From Monoraphidium neglectum (lineage: Eukaryota; Chlorophyta; Chlorophyceae; Sphaeropleales; Selenastraceae): 12,311 nt of DNA. The DNA lies in assembly GCF_000611645.1 (NCBI RefSeq), contig NW_014013363.1:1-12311 (forward strand). The letters are read 5' to 3'. The notes under the pieces are model-generated. The model was given only the letters and a program-made list of their open reading frames with translations. It ran no database searches and was not told where the DNA came from. The position numbers were made by a program, and so were the translations under genes. This document shows positions 1-9,341 of this stretch, piece after piece. Position 1 is the first letter of the stretch, and every line of letters starts with the position of its first letter.

Positions 1-15
1 GTGTGTGTGTGAGAG

Positions 16-49
<34 letters not shown>
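1..49. repeat. (GT)n microsatellite at left edge
   Basis: An almost pure GT dinucleotide tract with two small interruptions (GAGAG and TTG), passing into alternating CGCG. It reads as (CA)n on the strand of the RRM gene and lies inside its apparent intron. It is probably cut by the window edge. Confidence 0.95.
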
Positions 50-662
50 CACGCGCGCGAGTTTTTTTTGGGGGGGCGGGTGTCAGCCGGAGGGGGGGCT
101 GGCACGAGGGTGACTAAGGGCGGGGGGAGGCGCGACTAAGGGTGATTGCTAGGGTGCTCGCAAAAAGAGGTGTTGGAGAAGCGGCCGGGGAGAATGGGTG
201 GCTGGGAGCGACAGGCGCGAGTGAGGTGAGGAGTGGCTGGAGAGGAGTGGCGAGGGGACCGCCGCAGGTGACGCGCAGGGCCGCTCGAGTAACAGCTCCC
301 GGGGCGTCACCCGAGGGGGGGTTGGGGGTGAGGGCCTCAGGTGAACGATGAGGCAGAGGCAGAGCAGGCGCCGCGGGCCCAGCCCCGGCACATACAGGGG
401 TGAGCATGCGCCCCAGATTTCGCCCCAGACCCTAACCTCCAAAACCCTAAACCTCGCCGCCCCCCTCCTGGCCTGACACGCCCAGGCCCCCCAACCGCCG
501 CCCTGCAGCCCAGGTGCACCCCTGCATCCCCACAGCAACTAAACGAGGTGCCGCTATGCGCGCGACAGTACAAGCAAGCGACTGCCGCGATGCATAAATC
601 GGAACCCTCAGCGCCCCTCTCCCGCCGGGCCCCAGATCAGATCTCCAGATCAGATCGCGCAC
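1..662 (-). other. Intronic sequence of the RRM gene with no further exon found
   Basis: After the exon ending at 663, the second RRM still needs its RNP1 strand (normally like RGFGFVTF). None of the three minus-strand frames between 662 and 1 encodes anything like it. The stretch is G-rich on the plus strand and ends in a GT repeat at the window edge. The simplest reading is that this is a long intron and the remaining exons lie outside the window. Short open frames here are low-complexity and not credible genes. Confidence 0.6.
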
Positions 663-1978
663 CACCGCGTCCTCGATCTTCCCGAACCGCGAGAAGTGCT
701 CCACAAACTCCTCAGTGCGCAGGTTCCTGGGATAAGGAAGGGAATGGGGCCCATGTAAACAAGCGGTTGGGATGGGGGCGGGGCGACACAAAAGACAGGC
801 CGCGCGCGCAGGGGGGGCGCACGATCGAACCGCGCCGCGTGCGAGCTGCAAGCACTGGCAGGGCTGTTGAAGGCCGCCGTCCCGCCGTCCGGGCGGCGGC
901 GGCGTCCGCGGGCCGCCTGGGGGGTGCGGCTTCCTCAAGGCCGCCGGGCTCGAGCCCGAGGGGGCTGGACCAGACCAGCCCAGACCCGCGCCGCGCTGGG
1001 GCGCGCCCGGCAGCGCTCACTTGGTGCCGCCGACAAATAGCTTGCGCGTGAGGCGCGCGTTGCCGCCGAGGTGCTTGGGGACCGCTGCCTTTGCGTCCAC
1101 GCGCCGGCCGCGGATTACATGGTCTCGTTGCTGCGGGCCACATGTGATGACGTGGCAGGGGCAGGAGCAGGTGGGTGTGCGGTGGGGGTGAGGGGGTCCA
1201 GGGGTCTTCTTTGCGGGCGCGCCGCCGCCGCTGGCCCGCTGACGGCTGCATGTGCGCATGCGCGGGGCGTGCTCAGAGCCGGGGCCACTTGCGGGCGCGG
1301 CGCGCAGCCAACTGACGCTGCGCGGGGGCCAACCGCCGCGGGCATGAGCAGGCCGGGGCGCGCGCGTGCGCGGCGCGCGTCGGCGGCCCGCCGCCGCGCA
1401 TATGGGGCGGTGGCCGGCGGCGTTGGGGTGCAGGGTTGCACGCCCTCAGGCGGGGGCGGCTGGGGGGCCGGGACGGCCGCCGGTGCGGTGCGCAGGCGGC
1501 CAACCAACTCACCTCCAAAAAGGCCATTGCACACGCCGGGTCCCTGAAAGTCACGAAACCATAGTTTTTGGCGTCCATCACCACCGAATCCGTGACCTCG
1601 CCCCTACAAGGATTGATTAATTTGCGCTTAAGGGGCGCACCGGCGCGGGGCGGGAGAGGAGGAGCCGCGGCGAGACCGCACGTCGCGGGCGGCCAAGGCT
1701 TTGCACGGCGGCGACGGGCGACTCGCCCAGCTGCCTGGGCCCCCGTTGCTCTTGCTCACCATTGGCAGCAATACTCGTTGATGTCCCGGGTCGTGATGCT
1801 CTCGTCGAGACCGCCCAGGAACAGCTTCCCCTGCGCGTGATCCACTGCAGTGACGGGCTGGACGGCAAAGCCCCGCCAGACATCCCAGGCTCTCCCCACG
1901 CACCTCTTGAAAACGAACAGTCCGCTCTGGTGGCCCTATCCTGATATCATAGTCGTGAGAGGGCCTCATCCCACCCAT
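663..1978 (-). CDS. Tandem RRM RNA-binding protein, hnRNP A/B-DAZAP1-Musashi type (5' part, 3' end off window)
   Basis: Probable nuclear or cytoplasmic mRNA-binding protein. Exons on the minus strand: 1978-1904, 1830-1760, 1603-1513, 1130-1021 and 726-663, giving 137 codons in one frame. RRM1 (about residues 27-98) has RNP2 KLFLGGL, helix 1 TTRDINEY, RNP1 KNYGFVTF, and the linker RGRRVDAKAAVPK, which is typical of hnRNP A/B and DAZAP1 relatives. RRM2 begins at residue 109 with KLFVGGT and continues TEEFVEHFSRFGKIEDAVV. It stops before RNP1, so at least one further exon lies left of position 1. Junctions use GTGCGT, GTGAGC, GTGAGT, GTGAGC and probably GTGCGC donors; visible acceptors end in CAG or TAG. 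Family membership is clear. The start ATG at 1978 is the only suitable Met upstream of the RRM1 exon, because that exon's own frame meets a stop before any ATG. The first junction (1904 to 1830, or alternatively 1857) is uncertain. The exact cellular role cannot be read from this part. Confidence 0.85.
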
Positions 1979-2042
1979 AGAGCCTCTGCGTGGCTCCGTC
2001 CCTCCTCGTTACGCTGGCTCCTGCACTCGGTCCTGCGCAATG

Positions 2043-2048
2043 TATATA
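2043..2048 (-). promoter_or_regulatory. TATA-like promoter element for the RRM gene
   Basis: TATATA lies in a short AT-rich patch about 65-70 bases upstream of the ATG at 1978 on the minus strand. A TATA box normally lies about 30 bases from the transcription start, so this would leave a 5' leader of roughly 35 bases. The distance fits, but the motif is short and no transcript evidence is available. Confidence 0.4.
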
Positions 2049-2059
2049 TTCCAGAATAG

Positions 2060-3940
2060 CTCCTGGTACAATCGATATGACGTGAAACCCAGTCCGCGGT
2101 ATGATGTGTGCAGCTCCTCTCTAGGTCCTGCAGGGAGGAAGTGGCCACCTTCTCCCTCGCTAGTTGCAAGAGCCGCTGGCAACAGTCCTAAGTGTTAGAA
2201 GCAACGACAAAGCGCGCGTGGTTTTAATTAATTGAGTGGTAAAGGAGACGTGAGCCTGGTGGGCATTGCCCCACGGGGCAGGCGCAGGAGCGAGAGGATG
2301 TGTGACTGCGCGACTTAGGCTTATCGAGTTACGCTCCGCGAAACGGCGGTGATTGGCACATGTGTACGCGAGATGATATTGACAAGCAGATCCTTTCACT
2401 TTCATGCGACGCTTGCCGCGGCCGTCCACAAGGCGTCACCCGATGAGCGCCGCCGGGCAGGTGCAAGGGCTTGCAGCTGCCCGTGGGGAGGCGTTATTGC
2501 AGGCCCGGCAGGCCGAGACCGCCTGAACATCCCAGGAGACCCACGGCACGCGGAGACTGGGCGCATGCAGGAGTTGAAGCGGACGCACGGTGCGCAGCCG
2601 GCGTGCATGTCGCCCGCGGGTGATCGCCTGCCCGGCGGTCGTCATCGTAAATACAGCCACATCACCCAGAGCCCCGGTACCCTGCAGCCACCGGCCGGGG
2701 AAGAATGCATTACCAATTGATACAGCCGAAGCACATGGGCATGCGTCGCACAGAGGCGGCGGCCCTCCGCAGCCCCCCAACCGCTCCCTTCCAACCAGCC
2801 CTTGGTCCCTGCGCCCGGCGAGCCGCCCCGTGCACGCATGCACTTGGTCGGGCGCCACAGCACGGGGGGCCCAGTTGGGGCGCCCTAATCCGCACCTGTG
2901 CCCGGCCCCGCGTGGCCTGTGCCATGGCTGGGAAAGGCTGACTCAGTGCACGCTTTGCGGCCTTCACAGGCATTGCACGTGAGGGTGCATGCGTGCCCCG
3001 GCCTAGCAACCACTCACAACCAGCCCGGCTGTTGGCGAGAAGCTCCTGGCAATATCCTCGTCCCGCTGCCAAAGACGCCGCCCGTGCTCAGGGGCTGCTG
3101 TGACGTGCCGACAAGAGTGCCACTCCTGCCACGGCATCAGCACCGGAGGCCCGCAGCCACAGGCTATGAATGAAACGCTGCCCCGGCGCCAGCGCTGGCG
3201 CATGCGACTCCGTCCCGGGCCGGGCCGCGCGGGGGGCGGCCTTCGGGCGCAGCTGCTGGGGTCCTGTCCTGTCCGGGCCGGGCCGGCGCGCGCGGGCCCT
3301 GGAAGCTGCCGGTTGGTAATGGGGAGTTGATTACTCCAGGGATGACGCCCAGCCACAGCGTACTGCGCTGGTTGTAGCAGTGATCCCTTTGTAACTGGTG
3401 ATCCCGCTTCTTGACAGGTCATGTAGCTGAGCAGATGGCTGGTAGGGCATGCGAGGGGCCACAAGCAGGCCATGTAAAGTTACCAAGCATGGCCCTCACA
3501 TCCAGGTAGGAACCCCCTGCTGCACACCCGACTCCTGCTGTGGGCACCCAACCCAACGCCCTGCTCCCCACATCTGCAGCAAACGCAGCCTGCGCCTTCG
3601 AGGGCAGCGCCAGCGCGGCCGCGTCCACCAGGCTGCCGACCGCGGCTGATCTCGGGGCCGTGGGGCAACCAGCTACTGCAGCTACTGCAGCAAGTGACCG
3701 GCAGCAGGTGGCGCAGACTCATGCACATGCCATGCGGTACAATCTCTCAGAAGAATATGCTCGAGCTGCTGTCTCAGATAATAATTTTATCCATGGTACA
3801 TACCAGGCAACAGGGGGCGCCTAGCCGCTGACCGCGGTGAGCCTGCTGATCTGGCGGCACCCGCCGCGCTGTACCGACCCTGCCTCAAGCTGCAACAACA
3901 CACGTCTTGGACTTGCTGTGCGTCATGCAAAAAAGGGGAT
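2060..3940. other. Intergenic region without a recognisable gene
   Basis: This 1.9-kb stretch lies between the RRM gene promoter and the ATG18 3' end. Open frames occur on both strands, but several start only at GTG or TTG. None has a recognisable domain, none can be extended by a frame-keeping splice into a known family, and they overlap each other antisense. It includes an AT-rich patch near 2221-2235, GC-rich simple sequence around 3180-3300 with a 16-bp palindrome, and two plus-strand TGTAA motifs (3390-3394 and 3473-3477) not attached to a recognised gene. I saw no RNA gene or transposon end. Confidence 0.5.
3186..3201. repeat. Perfect 16-bp palindrome
   Basis: GCGCCAGCGCTGGCGC equals its own reverse complement. 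It lies in the gene-poor region next to GC-rich repeated sequence: CCGGGCCGGGCC occurs at about 3215 and again at about 3272. It could be a dimeric protein-binding site or a chance product of high GC content. Confidence 0.6.
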
Positions 3941-3953
3941 GCCGAGGCTGAAT

Positions 3954-3958
3954 TTACA
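3954..3958 (-). promoter_or_regulatory. TGTAA polyadenylation signal of ATG18
   Basis: TTACA on the plus strand reads TGTAA on the minus strand, about 340 bases past the ATG18 stop codon. TGTAA is the usual polyadenylation signal in Chlamydomonas and related green algae. I found no other copy on this strand between 4298 and 3954, so the 3' end is expected near 3940. Confidence 0.5.
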
Positions 3959-4298
3959 CCCGGTTTGATGCATGGTGCGTTTTTGTACATGAAATACACA
4001 CAGCGCCCCCCGCGCCTGTCGCAGCGCCCCGCTGTGTGTGGAGCCATGCCGAACCCACAAAAGCATTAAGGAGTCAACCCCCAACACCTGTTATTGCGCC
4101 CCTGGACCCGGCTCCAATGGTTGCGCGGGACGCGCCCGACGAGATGTGAACGACTGCAGCTCCATGCCGTGTCACAGCGTGCAGAAGCTGCTCGCCCCGC
4201 GAGCAGCAGTGATGGGTGGCACAAGCAGCCGCTGCCATGGCAAACAGCAATGACAGGTCAGACGTGCGGCCGCCCGCGCCGCGAGCAGCGGCGGCGCG

Positions 4299-6849
4299 TC
4301 AAACGAGCACCGCCTCGCCCCCAAGGTCCCCGTTATCAGCGTCAGCCCCCACGGCCGCGACCAACGTGTGCAGCTCAATCTGCGTCATCGCGCCGCCTTT
4401 GACTGGGTCAAACGACACCCGGTGGTACGTCCCCGCCTGCGTCACCACGACTAGGGTGTGCAGCTCCGCCGGGCTGAAGCCGACAATGATGCGGCCCTGG
4501 TGCTGCTGCTGCTGCTGCTGCTGCGCGTGCTGCGCCCCGCCCTGCTGCGGCGCCGCGAGGCCGAGGCCGATGCCGCCCGCGGGGTGCTGCTGCTGTGCGG
4601 CCGCGAGGTGCGCGGCGGCGGCGCTGGGGGGTGGGACGCGGAACTGAGCAAAAGACCACTCAGAGGAGAGGTACTGGGGTACTGGTATTGGAACATAGCT
4701 CTGAAGATGGGGAGACGGGGAAGGGAGACGCTTCGTTGTGAGGGGGATCTTGGGGAAGCGATAGGGGTGCTGTGGGGTGAGCGCCTTGCGCCGATTCCAC
4801 ACGGGATGGGCAACGCGGGTGCTGGTGCCGGCAATCGGCAGGCACGGGTTGCGCACGCTGCAGCTGCGTATCAGCCTAGCGGGCAGTAGCCGCCCTGTTG
4901 TCTACTGTGAGCAAGGGCGCGCGCGCCTGCGCCACACACGCCCCGCACCTTGAGCGCACTCACGACCGCAAGGCTCGCGTTCTTCGCCCCCGCCGGCGCG
5001 TCCGCGCCGCCGCCCTGCTGCTGCCCGCCGCTGGCGCCGTACGCGCCGCCCAGCGCCCCGCCCTGCCCGCCGCCGCCGTTGTTTGCGCCGTTCTGGCCGG
5101 CCGCAGGCGCCTCGCGGCCCGTGGCGACCGCGGAGGAGAGCGCCCAGACGTGCACTGTGTCCTTGTCGCTCGACACCGCCAGCCACTCGCAGTACTTCGA
5201 GAGCGCGATCGAGTGGATGGTCGCCGGCTGGCTGCCGCGCCGCAGCTCCTGGGGGAAGCGCAGGCCGGGGGGAAAGCGCAAGCAGGACAGACGGTGTTTT
5301 GAGAGGGCGACAAAGGGCGAGCGGCAAGCCTGCCAGCCCGAAACGCCGCAGGGGGCGGCCCCACACCAGCCGGAGTGCATCCCCGCTGCTGCCGCGATGG
5401 CCGCGCCTGTCCGTCCGACAGCCCTGCCGCGGCCCCGCCCTCGCTCGCTCATGCAGCCAACACACCCCGTCCTGTGCGCCCCGAGTAACAAGAAACAAGA
5501 GGACCCCCCCCCCGCCCCCACCAGCCTGCAGCGCCCCTCACCTGCAGCCAACACTCCGCGCCCTCCAGGCCCCGAGCAGCCCAGCCCCCACTTGTCCCCG
5601 CGGACCTGCAGCACCCCCCTCACCTGCAGCTTGCTGCCATCCGCGGTGCTCCACACCCGCACCAGCGTGCCCTTGTCGCTGCACGTCGCCAGCCGCTTGC
5701 CATCGGCCGACAGCGCGAGCGCCGCGAGTGCGGTGTTATGGGCGCTGATGAAGCGCGTCTGCTTCCGGTCATAGAGCTCCACGCGCACCTGCATTATACG
5801 CAATTGTATGATTGTGATGGCAGGCGGGTGGAGCGAGGATGGATGTGACATTACACCCATCCTCGTCGCCGTCAGCAGGATCGTTGATATCAAATTCGAC
5901 GCCTTGGGGCGCGCGTCGACGCCCGCGCGAACCTGTGAGACAAGGCGCCTGCTGATTTACGTCGCCCACAGCGGCTGCAGCTGCGACTCAGGTCTGGTGG
6001 CGACACACACCCCGCACTTTCCTAAAGGCGTCTCCCAGCCACGGCTTCCAGGACGCACCCCCTGCCCGCGTCGCCGCCCACCTGCCCCGTGTGCAGCCCC
6101 GGGCAGGCCAGCACCACCGCGTCCGCCGAGGGCGACAGCGCCACCAGGCCGCGGCTGTTGGCCAGGGTCTCAATCTGGTGCAGCAGCTTCAGATCTAGGG
6201 GGGGGGGCAGCGCATTTGAAAGCAGGTGGGTCAGAGGCTTGGCGGCCCAGGCGGTTGCACGTGAGCGTGGAGTAGTTTGCTGTTGGCTGCCAGGCCACGC
6301 GTGTTGCCGTCCGCGGCACGGCTGCGTCGCCGCTGCGCTAGCTCCAGCTACCGAGGGATGACTGATGTCCAGTGACAGGGCCCGACACAGCCGCCCGCCG
6401 TGGACCAAGCGCCCGTGCTGGCACCCCCAAACTGCGTCCCTCGGCCCTTGGGCGTCCAAGCCAGCGGATCCCCTGCGCCACGATGCAAGGTGCACATGCC
6501 AACGATGCAACGCGATCGCTCCGTTTTTGAAGGTGGTGGTTTGCCCCCACCTGCGAAGTTATAGACCAGTACCTTGTGCTCCAGCGCCACCACAATGCGG
6601 TCGCGCCGCAGCCGCACGGCGCGCACCTGCGCGCACATGCGCGTGAGGGAGGCCGCGGGGGGAGCAGCGATTGGCGAGGCTTCGGCCGCTTGCAGGGCGC
6701 GCGAAGCGCCGGCTGGCTGGGTGGTTGGCGTTGCGGTTGCCCGAGGGCGGGGTCGCCAACTGCTGCGTGCATGCGCGTGGCTGCCCGCCCACAAGAAAGC
6801 ACAAGACGCACAGCAGGTCTGAGAAAATCACGCATCCAACACACCCCCC

Positions 6850-6907
<58 letters not shown>

Positions 6908-7691
6908 CATGCACGCGCGCTCCCCAGACTTGGGCGCTGCTCGCCTGCGTCTTGAAGCTGAGCTCTCCAATGCACTTGCCCTGGTGGTCGTCCCAGATCA
7001 TGACCTGCAGCCGGGCATTGCGTCAACATCGGCAATGAGCGTTCCGCTGGCGCAGGCTGCTAACCACCACCCATGCGGGCGACCCATTCGCCGCCAATGC
7101 AAGCCATACTTGCACAATGCACCTCGCCTGCCGTGCCACCCTCAATCCAGCACGCAACAGCGCGCTGCTGGCGGTTGCAATCGCAGGCGCAACCCCTGCT
7201 AAGCGTCTCGCCGACCCACCGCCGCGTGCTGAGGTGCTTCACGTGGTTCCCCTCTTCCATGCGCGCGGCCCGCGGCCCGCCCGCGCACCTTGTTGGGCGG
7301 GTACTGCGGCGCGTCCCCGCCGCCAACGATTGCGAGGATGTTACAGCGAAACAGCATCTCAACGATGCCGATGCCGCCATTCCCAAAGCCGCGGCAAAAC
7401 TGGGCGGCGCGGGGCAGCACGGCGCGGGGCGAGGTGCGAGGGAGGGGCGCGGGGGCGGGCATTGTGAGGCGTCGGCGCGCAGGGGAGGGGCGCATGTGCG
7501 GCCATGCCAAGCAAACCGTCGTCATGCACCGAGCACGTGGCACTGGTGCGCCCTCGTTGCAGACTCGCCACGCGCTCGTGCGCACGCACCGTCTCCTTGA
7601 AGGGGTCGCTGTTGTACACGCGGAACCCCGAGGTGGTGCCACATGCGAAGCAGCCATAGTCCTGGTTGAAGGACAGGCTCTGCAGGGCCAT
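4299..7691 (-). CDS. ATG18: Autophagy-related protein 18 (WIPI/PROPPIN), complete
   Basis: PROPPIN beta-propeller that binds PI3P and PI(3,5)P2 on autophagic and endosomal membranes and helps ATG2 act in autophagosome growth. Exons: 7691-7590, 7399-7289, 7004-6945, 6626-6551, 6194-6082, 5788-5624, 5248-4949 and 4700-4299, joining to 442 residues and a TGA stop. Family hallmarks in order: [20 protein letters not shown] (7-26), [42 protein letters not shown] (72-88), [62 protein letters not shown] (210-214), [14 protein letters not shown], and [11 protein letters not shown] (321-331). LRRG is the lipid-contacting pair of arginines. Low-complexity inserts lie at about 247-300 and 335-378. The start at 7691 is the only ATG at the family's N-terminus. 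Intron 3 is GC-AG. The gene diverges from the ADCK1-like gene. Length fits plant ATG18 proteins of a little over 400 residues. Confidence 0.95.
4500..4525 (-). repeat. ATG18: Polyglutamine-coding trinucleotide tract in ATG18
   Basis: CTG repeat on the plus strand, read as CAG codons in ATG18, encoding seven consecutive glutamines (about residues 369-375). It sits in a Q/A/G-rich insert between SFAQFRV and the last-blade strand RIIVGF. It stays in frame and does not disrupt the conserved core. Confidence 0.85.
5834..5865. repeat. Inverted repeat in ATG18 intron 5
   Basis: CGAGGATGG (5834-5842) pairs with CCATCCTCG (5857-5865). After one mismatch three more pairs (TGT with ACA) form, leaving a six-base loop. 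It lies about 45 bases upstream of the exon 6 acceptor on the sense strand, where a hairpin could affect branch-point or acceptor access. Confidence 0.6.
6627..6944 (-). other. ATG18: ATG18 intron 3, GC-AG type, with long GT repeat
   Basis: The exon ends SFKTQ and the next begins [10 protein letters not shown], exactly the family spacing, which places the donor at CAG|GCGAGC. The acceptor is GCGCGCAG|G. The nearest in-phase GT alternatives (GTCTGG at +16 and GTGCAT at +31) would insert five or ten extra residues inside a conserved stretch. A GT dinucleotide tract (sense strand) begins about 35 bases past the donor and supplies many GT decoys. Confidence 0.75.
6851..6909. repeat. (CA)n microsatellite in ATG18 intron 3
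   Basis: Dinucleotide CA run with one AAAC interruption near 6890. It reads (GT)n in the ATG18 transcript and lies wholly within intron 3. Apparent His-Thr or Cys-Val repeat peptides over it are not real proteins. Confidence 0.95.
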
Positions 7692-8037
7692 ACTTTTGCC
7701 CGTGCCTCGGGGAAGGGGCGCTTCCTGCCAAGCACGTCCAGCACCAGAGAATCCAGGGGCCACACCAACACGCTGTAAGGGATACTGCGGCTCCGTCAGC
7801 AGTGTGCGCGGTGTCGCTGATCACGCCCTCGACATCACCCTTCGTCCGCAACTGAAATAACCCGCTTTGAAAACTAATTGTGACCGGTAAGTTACAGTGG
7901 CGCTTTCTAAACAATTCAACACACCGTAACAGCTGAAAGCGGCGATCTCGACGCACCAGTCTCTGCTTCGCACTCGTCAACCCTTTCCTGAAGAGCCCCG
8001 GACAATCGTGACGCCAGATAGTACTTACATACTGTTG
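7692..8037. promoter_or_regulatory. Divergent promoter region between ATG18 and the ADCK1-like gene
   Basis: The two start codons point away from each other and are 346 bases apart, so both 5' leaders and core promoters must fit here unless either gene has an upstream non-coding exon. The middle (about 7845-7930) is richer in A and T than its flanks. It holds a dyad, CGCTTTC at 7901-7907 and GAAAGCG at 7935-7941, plus a further CGCTTTG at 7863. I see no clear TATA box. Confidence 0.6.
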
Positions 8038-9275
8038 ATGCGCCGCTACGCCGCACTTGTGCGGCGGTTGGCGCATGTAGGTGCGTGGGAAGGCAAGCAG
8101 CTGCAGCATCAGGACGCGCGCTACGCCGCCGCCGTCACCTTCACGGCGGCGGGCGCCGCGGCCGCCGCCCGCGCCTCCGCATGGACCAAACCATGCGTAC
8201 GGCGCGCCTACAGCTTCGCGGCCGCGGCACCGCTGGCGCGCGGATTTGCGCAGCTGCGGTACCTGCTGGGCCTCGGCGGCGTTGTGGTGGCGGCACAATT
8301 CGACGACGTCACCGATACTGTCAAGCTCGGAGCGCTGGCGGCGGTGCGGTTAGGGCGTGACGTGGCGACCGCGGCGGCGATAGTGGCGGGTACGAGGGGG
8401 CGGGTCCCTGGGCTCCCGCAGATGTATCTTGATCTCGGCGGTTGCCGCATGCAGCAAACGAGCAATTGCGGCCGCCAGCGCGCGGCGGTCGTATTTGCCT
8501 GGTTTCCGTATCCCACTTTTCCGCATCTCAGCCATCGTCCACGGGCAGCCCTACCTTACACCGCAGCCTGCCACCAGCTATGTAAACCCATTTTGCCTCC
8601 ATATTCCACTTTTCACACTCAAAACCACCACCCAATTGCTACCCAAACAGACTACAAGACCTCACTCGCGGCCGCGCCACCCCCTGGCCCAGCGCGCCAG
8701 GAGGTGCTCTCCGCCTGCCACCAGCGCGGCGCGGAGCGGCTGCTTGCGCTGTGCTTCAAAAATGGCGGCATATACACTAAGCTTGGTAGGCGTGCGGCGG
8801 GCTCGGTCGTTCCGCCACCTGCCAGGCAGCGGCACGGCGCGGGGGTGCAGCTGCTGCCCTATCAGCCACACTCTCTGAACGCTCGATCCCCCTTCAGGCT
8901 GGTGCAGTGGCGTCAAGCGCGCCCCTGGCCCGGCCGCGGCAGCCCGCCCACAGCTGTCACAGCTTGCTGTCTCAACAGGCTGTCGCCGTTTAATCAGGCC
9001 CGGCGCCTCCCCAGGCCCCGCAACGCAATCACGAGCCCAACCCCCGCCCCCCCTCCCCCCAGGCCAGCACATCGGCCAGCTAGACCATCTGCTGCCGTCT
9101 GAGTATGTCGACACGATGCGCGCCAACCTGCTGGACAGGTGCCCCGTCAGCGATTACGAAGAGGTGCGCGGGGCAGCCGAATGTGCGCCCAAATTCAGGA
9201 TTGTTGCATGGCGAATGTGTGGGCGGTGTGTGCGTGCATAGATCGTGTGTGCATGCGTGCCTTTGTTGCAAGTTT

Positions 9276-9341
<66 letters not shown>

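Noticed and set aside
447..662. Direct read-through of RRM2 past DAVVRD into the following sequence
   Set aside because: The translation becomes DLIWRSDLGPGG and then low-complexity sequence without RNP1. A GTGCGC donor lies exactly where the family match ends.
817..835. A T-arm-like hairpin with GGTTCGATC on the minus strand, suggesting a tRNA
   Set aside because: The five-pair stem is there, but no matching acceptor stem, D arm or anticodon arm lies at the right distance. It is in GC-rich intron sequence.
2349..2720. A 123-codon plus-strand open frame in the intergenic region
   Set aside because: No recognisable domain, no polyadenylation signal in a fitting place, and overlapping frames of similar length on the other strand.
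2436..3072. Minus-strand open frames of 120-140 codons
   Set aside because: They start only at GTG or TTG, share no motif with known families, and could not be joined by frame-keeping splices to the RRM gene downstream.
4950..5774. A 274-codon plus-strand open frame, proline- and alanine-rich
   Set aside because: It is antisense to ATG18 exons 6 and 7 and intron 6. The minus strand gives conserved PROPPIN sequence with correct splice sites, so this is a high-GC shadow.
4871..5893. A continuous 340-codon minus-strand frame read as one exon of ATG18
   Set aside because: It runs through intron 6. The WD-repeat match stops at SKLQ and resumes at ELRRG, with good GTGAGG and CAG borders, so the middle part is intron that happens to stay open.
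6850..6960. Open frames encoding Thr-His or Cys-Val dipeptide repeats
   Set aside because: They are translations of the CA/GT microsatellites, fall in intron 3 of ATG18, and have no other protein-like content. The same holds for 9250-9360 and 12200-12311.
8008..8037. Upstream GTG as the start of the ADCK1-like protein
   Set aside because: A non-ATG start is unnecessary. ATG at 8038 is in frame and precedes the Arg/Ala-rich leader.
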